Source of the DNA: Niabella sp.
GTDB taxonomy: Bacteria > Bacteroidota > Bacteroidia > Chitinophagales > Chitinophagaceae
Length of the DNA: 64,000 nt
Assembly: GCA_027493055.1 (NCBI GenBank)
Contig: JAPUDO010000023.1
Span: 1 to 64,000, forward strand
Reading direction: 5' to 3'
Position numbers and translations under genes: made by a program. Below the pieces are notes generated by a model. The model saw only the letters and a list, made by a program, of their open reading frames with translations. It had not been told where the DNA came from and did not search any database. This document shows, piece after piece, positions 9,832 through 18,600 of the stretch. The first letter of the stretch is position 1, and each line of letters opens with the position of its first letter.

Positions 9832-11463
9832 CTATTTTGTCTCCACTTCTTTCTTAGCCGTTTCCGGGGCAACTTGTACCAATGAAGATCCCGCTTTTAA
9901 TCCTGATTTTTCAATAAGGATATTTTTACTGTTCTTACCAGAAACGTTCAGCAGTACTTTTGTATCAACCGGATAGGCCGTACCTGTTATTTTAATATCA
10001 GAACTATTATTTACTGCAATTACAGGTTCTTTCTTTTTACTTTCAAATTTTACATTTTCGAGGAGTATATTATCACTCAAAATCAGCTCTGCACCAATAT
10101 CTGTAGTCAGCTGTGTGTTTTTAACACATATATTCTGTATAGGCGCTTCCGGAAGGCCTCTTATAAAAATGCCCTTTCTGGCTCCCTCACAGATAATATT
10201 TTCGAACTGCATATCGCGGAACACAGGAGTGGTTTCACCAAACGTGGTATCCACTTTTCTCACACCATCAGTAGCAAAGGTTACGGCATAGGTCATATCA
10301 AAAAAGATGGCTTCCTGCACTATATCCCTCATTTGAATATTGCGTGCATATATTTTCTCCACCAGGCCACCCCGTCCGCGTGTTGATTTAAAGCGCAGCC
10401 CTTTATCTGTACCTGCAAAAATGCAGTTTTCTATAAAAATATTGTTGGTACCACCGCTCATCTCACTGCCTACTACCACACCGCCGTGTCCTTTATATAC
10501 CAGGTTATTTCTTATGATGCCGTTTTGAGTGGGCATACCGCGCCTGCGTCCTTCCTCATCTTTGCCGGATTTAATACAAATAGCGTCGTCCCCCACGTCA
10601 AACACACAATTTTCCACAATAAAATTTTTGCAGGATTCAATATCCAAGCCATCGCCATTGTGGGAGTAGTCAGGATTTTTTACAGTTACATTCCTGATAA
10701 TAAGATCTTCACTCATTAAAGGATGCAGGTTCCAGGCCCCAGAGTTTTGAAAGGTTACCCCTTCCAGCAAAATACGCTTACATTGGGTAAGCACCAACAG
10801 GTTGGGACGTAAAAAATCTTTCATATCCCCAAAATCCTCCAGCTTTTTACCCGGCTCCAGCAACATGCTGCGTTTGCTCTCACTGGCCTGCTTAAACTGC
10901 TCTGAAGGATACCATCTTTTCCCATCGGTACTTAATACTCCGCCCGATTTTACCCTGCTGTTCCAGAAAGATTCAGTAACCGCAGATTTTGTAAGCCCTC
11001 TCCATACATCTCCGTTACCATCAATAACGCCACCGCCTGTAATAGCAATATTCTCCGCATTTTTGGCCCATATAGGCGACTGGTTACGGGCTGAGCTCCG
11101 GCCTTCATAACTTCCGGCCACTATATCATACTGGCTTTTGTCCTTAGTAAACAACAACATGGCACCTTTTGCCACATACAGGTTAACGTTGCTTTTTAAC
11201 TGAAGCGGCCCGGTTAACCATATTCCAAACGGCACCACTACTACTCCGCCCCCGTTGGCATTACAGGCATCTATAGCTTTGGTTATACTGGTGGTATTAA
11301 GCGTCCTGCCGCCTGATACTGCACCATATTTTACTATATTAAAACTATCTGTTTTAAAAGAAGTTTGCTTTACAACAGGCAGGTTGCTCCAGCTATACTG
11401 GGCATAAGCGGCTAAGTAGCAAAAAGAGATCAGTAGCGTTGCAAGCGTTTTTTTAACCATCAT
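9832..11463 (-). CDS. Glycoside hydrolase family 28 (polygalacturonase-type), secreted
   Basis: A right-handed beta-helix enzyme of about 543 residues that hydrolyses galacturonide-type links in pectic material. Family signatures are present in order: HNGDGLDIES, GDDAICIKSG (catalytic Asp pair), KGHGGVVVGSE (the GHG motif) and RFKSTRGRGG (equivalent of RIK). I start at 11463 because the second or third Met gives a clean signal peptide (MVKKTLATLLISFCYLAAYAQ); the 19 residues before it look like leader. The C-terminal part has further helix turns (SDNILLENVKFES). It stands alone, about 28 kb from the polysaccharide locus, and its exact substrate (homogalacturonan or rhamnogalacturonan) is not readable. 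Confidence 0.9.
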   Translation of the reverse strand: MMVKKTLATLLISFCYLAAYAQYSWSNLPVVKQTSFKTDSFNIVKYGAVSGGRTLNTTSITKAIDACNANGGGVVVVPFGIWLTGPLQLKSNVNLYVAKGAMLLFTKDKSQYDIVAGSYEGRSSARNQSPIWAKNAENIAITGGGVIDGNGDVWRGLTKSAVTESFWNSRVKSGGVLSTDGKRWYPSEQFKQASESKRSMLLEPGKKLEDFGDMKDFLRPNLLVLTQCKRILLEGVTFQNSGAWNLHPLMSEDLIIRNVTVKNPDYSHNGDGLDIESCKNFIVENCVFDVGDDAICIKSGKDEEGRRRGMPTQNGIIRNNLVYKGHGGVVVGSEMSGGTNNIFIENCIFAGTDKGLRFKSTRGRGGLVEKIYARNIQMRDIVQEAIFFDMTYAVTFATDGVRKVDTTFGETTPVFRDMQFENIICEGARKGIFIRGLPEAPIQNICVKNTQLTTDIGAELILSDNILLENVKFESKKKEPVIAVNNSSDIKITGTAYPVDTKVLLNVSGKNSKNILIEKSGLKAGSSLVQVAPETAKKEVETK

Positions 11464-11569
11464 TTTAATTTTATAAAAGCCAAAGAATAAGATTGCAGAA
11501 TGACGCTGCAACCATACCATTCAAAAATAAATGAATAAACCCCTAATCTGCCGACAAACCACGCAATCG

Positions 11570-11600
11570 TTTGCGAAGAAGCTGATTTAGAATATCTTTA
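11570..11600 (+). promoter_or_regulatory. Promoter for the 11651 lipoprotein gene
   Basis: A -33 box TTTG (11570-11573) and a -7 box TATCTTTA (11593-11600, 7 of 8 to TAnnTTTG) are separated by exactly 19 bp, the usual Bacteroidota spacing. They sit about 50 bp upstream of the ATG at 11651. Confidence 0.5.
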
Positions 11601-11650
11601 CCTTTTCAGGCATACATTTTGAGTTTTATACCTTCAACAAAAAATATACA

Positions 11651-12160
11651 ATGAGAAGCATATTAACAGGGGCACTGGTTTTAGCAATAATATTTGCAGC
11701 ATGTAAGTCAAGGTCGGCTGATGCAGGCGCCACACCTCAAACAGCAAGCGAGTATTATGAAAAAATTATTGAGCTGGAAGAAACCATGTCTGAGCCCCTG
11801 TTAACCACCGAAGCAGCTATTAAAGCCAGGGGAGATAAACAGGATTTTGAAGGAATTGTCAGATCGGCCAAAGCAATGGAAGATACCATAGATATAAGGA
11901 TCAACGCCATTAAAAAAATGGAGCCAGTAGGCCATGGTGGTGAAGATTTTAAGATAGTGGTCACCAGGTATTTTGAATATATCAAAAGCATTTATACAGC
12001 TTACAGAACTATAGGGGAAGCTAAAACAGAAGAGGACAGGATGAAAGCAGCTGATAAAATGGCCAGTACTATTAACAGGCAGGAAGCTGTAATGGCCAAC
12101 CTGCAGGCAGCCCAGGCCCAATTTGCAGCCAGTAATCATTTTACTATTGATGCACGGTAG
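11651..12160 (+). CDS. Small helical lipoprotein, function unknown
   Basis: A 169-residue protein with a lipoprotein signal: hydrophobic stretch then FAACKS, so Cys18 is the probable lipidation site and the protein is anchored to a membrane. The mature part is nearly all predicted alpha-helix with many charged residues and few aromatics (for example YYEKIIELEETMSEP and RMKAADKMASTINRQ), like a helical bundle. It faintly resembles the LIC11966-type surface protein family but I cannot confirm this. It has its own promoter-like boxes and is convergent with the glucan synthase gene. Confidence 0.7.
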   Translation: MRSILTGALVLAIIFAACKSRSADAGATPQTASEYYEKIIELEETMSEPLLTTEAAIKARGDKQDFEGIVRSAKAMEDTIDIRINAIKKMEPVGHGGEDFKIVVTRYFEYIKSIYTAYRTIGEAKTEEDRMKAADKMASTINRQEAVMANLQAAQAQFAASNHFTIDAR

Positions 12161-12284
12161 CGCACTTGCGGAGCACCGTAGAAAGCAAAACATAATGCTA
12201 AAACGGGTACATAACATTTTTAGCTTTTTAATGAATCCTTCGGATTCACACATTTATAGCTCAATAAATCCCATATAGCTGGTT

Positions 12285-12353
12285 CGACCCCTTCGGGGTC
12301 GTATATATCTTGCATATCCATTTTTTCTATAAATATTTGACCTCTACGAGGTC
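12285..12353. repeat. Two related palindromes in the convergent gap
   Basis: A perfect palindrome CGACCCC-TTC-GGGGTCG (12285-12301) and a second one GACCTC-TAC-GAGGTC (12339-12353) lie 37 bp apart. The stems differ by compensating changes on both arms, as expected when structure rather than sequence is kept. The arrangement resembles REP-type doublets. The 443-bp gap 12161-12603 holds these, the long hairpin at 12385-12429 and no gene. Confidence 0.6.
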
Positions 12354-12384
12354 TTAAACAAAAAATGTTATGCACCTGCTAAAA

Positions 12385-12429
12385 CAGAGGCTGTATTAAA
12401 AGTAGATTATCATTTTAATACAGCCTCTG
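12385..12429. terminator. Long bidirectional hairpin between convergent genes
   Basis: A perfect 17-bp stem (12385-12401 with 12413-12429) and an 11-nt loop. The arms end in AAAA next to the loop, so there is no classical external T-tract, but its place between two convergent genes suits a shared transcription stop. Confidence 0.55.
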
Positions 12430-12603
12430 GCATTTATAGCTGGCCCTTTTCCGGTAATTACAGCACTTACCGGGGCGTTGAAAATCAATGTCGTCCTGTG
12501 TCCTGACGAAGGGCATTAATAAACCCTCGCTCAAGGCTTCGTCAAGCTCTGCCTGACTACGCTTACTGTCATTTCAATAAATGCCGGCACTGCCCGGAAA
12601 GGA

Positions 12604-15600
12604 TTAAACCTCCACGGTTACATTGTGCTCCAGCCCGTCATCCTGTAATACCAAAGCCTTTTCCCTCACTGCCTCTCCGTCAACAGTTAATGCAATAGTT
12701 CCATCCTTTCTGTGGTTTACTACTTTGATCTGGTAAAGCGAGCCGCCAACCCTGTAATTCACTTCAAAATCAGTCCAGTTATCAGGGATACAGGGATTTA
12801 TATGAAGCTCATTACCCTTACGTTGTAACCCCAGTATATGCTCTAACGCCAGTTGGTAGGTCCAGCCGGCAGAGCCGGTGTACCATGTCCAGCCGCCGCG
12901 GCCTTCGTGCGGAGCCACTCCATACACATCAGCCGCCATTACATAAGGCTCTACTTTATACTTCTGCATTTCGTCGCTGTTGGCAGCATGGTTCACAGGA
13001 TTCACCATAGAGAACAATTCCCAAACCCGCTCTTTATCTTTTATCATGGCAAAGGCCATCATCGTCCATATAGCAGCATGGGTATATTGTCCGCCGTTCT
13101 CTCTTACGCCGGGCACATAACCTTTGATATATCCGGGGTAAAGGTCTGATTTATCAAATGCAGGGGTGAGCAGCTTTATGATACCATGTTCTCTATCTAT
13201 AAGATGCTCATTGAGCGATGCCATCGCTTTTTTGATATGATCCGGTTCCCCGGCACCAGAAATAACCGACCAGCTCTGCGAAATGGAATCTATACGGCAT
13301 TCCTCGTTTTCTGCAGAGCCCAGAGGTGTGCCATCATCAAAATAAGCACGACGGTACCATGCTCCATCCCAGGCATTCTGATTGATATTATCTTTTAATT
13401 TTTCCGCTTCGCTGATACACTTCATGTGGAATTCTTTATCGCCATAATCATCCGCTATCACAGCAAACTTCATTAACACATCATAAAGGAAAAATCCAAG
13501 CCATACACTCTCTCCCCTTCCGTGCGCCCCTACTTTGTCCATACCATCATTCCAGTCTCCTGAGCCTATCAACGGCAGGCCATGTTCCCCGAATTTCAGT
13601 CCGAAATTAATAGCACGCTTACAGTGATTGTATATGGACTCCCAATCATTCAGGAATACAGGTAAATCGTAATAGCTTTCCTCATCAGGACGCAACGGTC
13701 TTCCTTCTATGTAAGAAACATATTCGTCCAGAACGGCCTTGTCTGCTGTGGCCTCAATATAGCGGGCGGTAACATAAGGCAGCCACAGATAATCATCGGA
13801 GCAGGTAGTGCGTACCCCGCGCCCTGTTGGCGGATGCCACCAGTGCTGTACATCCCCTTCCTTAAACTGACGGGAAGCAGCCAGTAATATCTGCGCCCTC
13901 GTTACATCGGGCCTGGTGTGCATTAATGCCAGCACATCCTGCAACTGGTCCCTGAAACCAAAGGCCCCGCCGGATTGATAAAAGCCGCTCCGGCCCCAGA
14001 CACGGCAGGCCAAAGTCTGGTACACCAGCCATCCATTAGCTAGCAGGTTAAAGGATTCATCAGGGGTTTTAATATAAACATTACCTAAAATACGGTTCCA
14101 CATATCGTGCACCTGCGACTGGGCCTCATGCACTGTTGACGCGCTTTTATATTTTAGAGCGAGTAACCTTGTATCATGCTCAGACCTGGAGCTGCCTAAA
14201 CGGAAGATCACCTCTTTTTCTTCATCAGGCATCAGCTCTACACCGATTTGTATAGCGGTACAAGGATCAAGAGCCGCACCATATTTGTTTGACAGCTTTT
14301 CACGCGTCATTGCTTGCGGCGCTTCCAGCGACCCGTTCCTGCCTATAAACTCGGCACGGTCGCAGGTATATGATTTGGTACTGCCATCCGCATCAAAAAA
14401 AGATATCCTTTCTGCGAAAGTGCTGTTATAGTGGTTGCGCGCAAATATAACCCCTGTTTCCAGGTCTTTTTCTGTTACCACATGCATCCTTGTATTGGTA
14501 GCCGTATCACCTAAAATCCATTCTACATAACCCGTAACAGTAAGCTTTCTCTGCTTTGAAGACAGGTTTTTAACTCTTACTACGCTGAATTTTATAGCAT
14601 CGGCCGCATCAACAAATACCCATAGCTCCGACTTAATGCCAAAGGCGATATGTTCATACACCGTATAACCAAAGCCATTTCTCGTAACGTAGGGTTTACC
14701 GCTATTACAAGGCAAAGGCGATGGCGACCAATAGTTCCCGCCGATCTCATCCCTTATATAAAAAGCTTCACCGGTCTTATCTGAAACGGGATCGTTTTTC
14801 CAGGGTGAAAGCCTGTAAGAGTGGGCGTTCTCGGCCCAGCTATACCCCGACCCGCTTTCCGACATCATAGTTCCAAACTCCGCATTGGCTATAATATTGA
14901 CCCAGGGTGCCGGTGAGGTTTGCGCGGGAGTTGTGAGAATAAAATACTCCTTTCCATCCGGCGTAAAACCGCCTGTACCGTTATTGAAAACAAGATTACC
15001 GGGCAGCTCAGCTTTCAGATCGGGGTCAAGAATATTATCTCCTGTAACTTTAAGCGCAGGCGGTAATACCCTGGCTGGCTTTTGCCGGGCCATTTGTTCC
15101 TGCAAGGCACCTCCTTTGTCAGTAAAGATCAGCCTTGCCACCGTTTGGAACAGCACCCGGTCTTCGGTTGTCAGCTGATCGCCCTGGCGAACATATATGC
15201 CACCGGGCTGGTCTACAATAGAGCCGCTCATAGCGGTAACAAAACCCATGATCTGATCGTGCAATAACTGCCTGTAAGTCCCGAAATCATCATTCCAGAT
15301 CACAAGGTCTACGGCAAGCCCTTTCATACGCCAATACGAGTGCGCTTTGATCAATTGTCTTACCAAAGCCGTATTATCGCTATCCTGCACCCTTACCAGC
15401 ACCACAGGCAGATCGCCCGATATGGAATAACCCCACAAGCCAGACTGGCCTTTCCTGTTGCTGGCAATGATATTAGCTTCGGCCCTGTGCGTAGCATTTG
15501 CATAAAGTATATGGCCCGCCATTGCATTGAATAACTGGGCTTCGGGCTCGCTTGCATTGATCTGCCTCAGCAGCACCTGGCTATGCGTCCATGATAATTC

Positions 15601-18600
15601 AAAGGCACGGTTCTTAAGATGCTTATCGCGGTATTTACCTATAAGCTGCTGACTTTTATCCTGTGTTTCTGTAATACCTATGATGATGTCGAAAGTGGCT
15701 GTCTGGCGCGGCTTTAAAGTGGTTTTGTATTTGATGGCGGCTACAGGATCTAAAACAGAGCCTGCTGTTCCGGATAATGCACCGCTTTGTTTTACGGCTA
15801 TGGGTTCTGCAAGTGTTCTTGTTCTTCCAATAAAACGCATTCTGTCGCTTTCAAAAGATACATCTTCCTGCACCGCACCGGTCAGCGACATCATAAAGAA
15901 CATCCATGGTGGCTGCTCATCTTTAGAGCGCGCCCTGCGGGTGCATAAAATAGCGTTGACCTCTTCGCTGATCTTTGTCTGAACAAACAGGTTGCTAAAT
16001 GCCGGATGCGCTTCATCTGCTGCCTGCGGAGCTATCACTACTTCGGTATAACCCGTTACCTCAAGGGCTTTTACAGCATTACTTTTATTGGTGATCCTTA
16101 TTCTTCTTATAGAAACGTCATCTTCCGGAGATACTACGATATCAGTCTTTGTTTCAAAGTCATTGCTCACCCGTCTGAACTCTACATGGCCTTGTGAAAA
16201 AATAGTTTCATCTATATTGAATTTTTTCTTTGTAGGCTGATAGGTGTTGGACCATAACACACCGGTGGAAAGATCTTTTATATAACAGAAGGTCCCCCAG
16301 TTATCCTCGGTCACATCTTCGCGCCAGCGCGTTACAGCAATATTTTTCCATCGGCCGTAACTGCCTCCTGCATTGGTGATTGCCACATGATACCTGCCAT
16401 TGGAAAGCAGTTGAACCTCAGGTATAGCCGTGCCAGGCGTATTAATAATTCTTATATGGGATTCATGGCTGGACACTATTTTGCCGGTAGCACTATCATC
16501 CTGCGTATAGTAGTTGGTAGCCTTCGGTGCCTTTTCCTTTAACAGTAAAAGAGCAGATTGCAACTGCGGATCACGCTCAAACCTTTGCTGCATTTTTTCG
16601 CCCAGCAATAAACGTGACAGGGATAAGAAGCTCATCCCCTGGTGGTGCGCCATAAACGAGCAGATGATAACATGCGCTTTTCCCCTTGGCATTCTTGAAG
16701 GCGTATAATCAATAGCCTCATAAAAACCATACCGGCCTTCAAACCCGTTCCTTGATAATTCCAGCAGGTTTTTCAAAGCAGCCCCTGCATCAAACATTAA
16801 AGATAACATGGTAGCGTAGGGCGCTATTACCAGATCCTGTCCCAGGCCGCGTTTTAGGCCCAGCCCCGGAACACCAAATGCCTGGTACTGGTAATTAAGA
16901 TGGGCATCTACCAGGTTATAGCCCGATTCTGAGATACCCCAGGGAATATCTTTTCGCCGGCCATAGTCTACCTGATTTTGAATAACACCTCTCGCTGTTT
17001 TTTCGAGTAAAGTGTTTTCGTAGGAAGGCATCACCAGGTCGGGCATAAGATACTCAAACATAGAACCGCTCCATGAAAGCAGTACCGGGGTCATACCTTC
17101 ATTGGTTATAAGCCTGCCCAACGCGAACCAACTATCCTGCGGTACTTTTCCCTGTGCTATGGCTGTATAAATACCCAGCCTTGCTTCAGATGCAAGTATA
17201 TCATAATAGCTTTTATCCTTAACATCCTCACTAACATTATAACCAATATGGAACAGGTGTTTGGAGCTGTCGTACAGAAAATCGTACTCCACATCAGCAA
17301 ACCCGCTGCACTCATTGGCCAGCTTTTCAATTTTACTGAGTTTCTCCAAAGCATGGTTAGCGGCTACTTTAAGCGTCATATACAATCTTTCCAGCCACAA
17401 CCGCTTTTCATCATCACCGGTTTCGGATATTAAACTTTCAGTTACAAGTAATAACGAATCTGTTAAATTACCAATATCGTTAAGTACCGGAACGGATTCC
17501 AGTGGCTGTAATACTTCAAAGCCCTGCATAACCGGCAGCAGATCTGTCCACGGTGTTAAAACAGCAAATGAATTAAAAGCATCGTTTACCTGTGCTTCAA
17601 ATTTATCGAACCAAAACATGCTGTTTTCATCTGCAGCCACCGCTTTATCCGTTTTTAATACCTGTACCTTTTGAAGCAACTGTTGTAAGTGCGCTTTATG
17701 CTCGTGAAGCAATTGTTCAGGTCCTGCCAAAAGCTGGTCGAGGTAATTTTCCACTTCTTTAAACAACCTGCTGTTTGGAATATTGTAGCTCTTTGCAGTG
17801 AGCCATGTATGCTTTAACCCTTCATAAAACCTGTTAGTAAAAATTTTACTGTGAGGCAGCTCAAGCAATCCCTGCCTTAATACGATCATATTAGCTACAA
17901 AATTTCCGCTGTCAACCGCCGATATATATTTTGGATACAAGGGCTGCAGGTTAGTGGTATCGTACCAGTTGTAAAAATGCCCTTTATAACGCTCCATATC
18001 GTTCAGGGAGTTGAAGGTATTCTGGGTACGCTCTACCAGCTCGCATAGTGTAATATAGCCAAAATCATACGCCGATAAATTCACCAGACACGAAAGCCCT
18101 ATATTGGTGGGCGAAGTGCGGTGCGCAACCACAGCAACAGGTTTTTCCTGGAAATTATCGGGCGGCAGAAAATGATCTTCAGCTCCTACAAAATCCTCGA
18201 AGAAAGCCCATGTTTTACGGCCTACAATATTGAGAAACGCAGTTTCTGAGGAAGAAATACTAAAGTCCTTTTTAGTACGCGGCTTGCTTACCCACCACGC
18301 AATAGCCGGGGCCAACAACCATAATATCAAAAATGGCGCTGCAATAAAAAGAGCTATTGGATTATAAATGATGATCAGCGCAGCCAATATCAGCACCAAT
18401 GCAATGGACTGCCACATATAGACATAAGCTCCCGCCACCGTTTTTTTACCTCCTGCCCTTTGCGCCGCATAGGGCGTCCATTGCAGCAAATTCCTTTTTG
18501 AAAAAAGAAGTCGCCAGTTAGCAAGGAATATGGCATTCGCGTTTTTAAGCGCTTCAAATGGTAGTACTGTAATGTTATAAAACACCTGCACCACATTCCT

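Noticed and set aside
12280-12302. tRNA T-arm (GGTTCGA) near 12281
   Set aside because: The GGTTCGA string is part of a perfect palindrome; there is no acceptor stem or anticodon arm around it.
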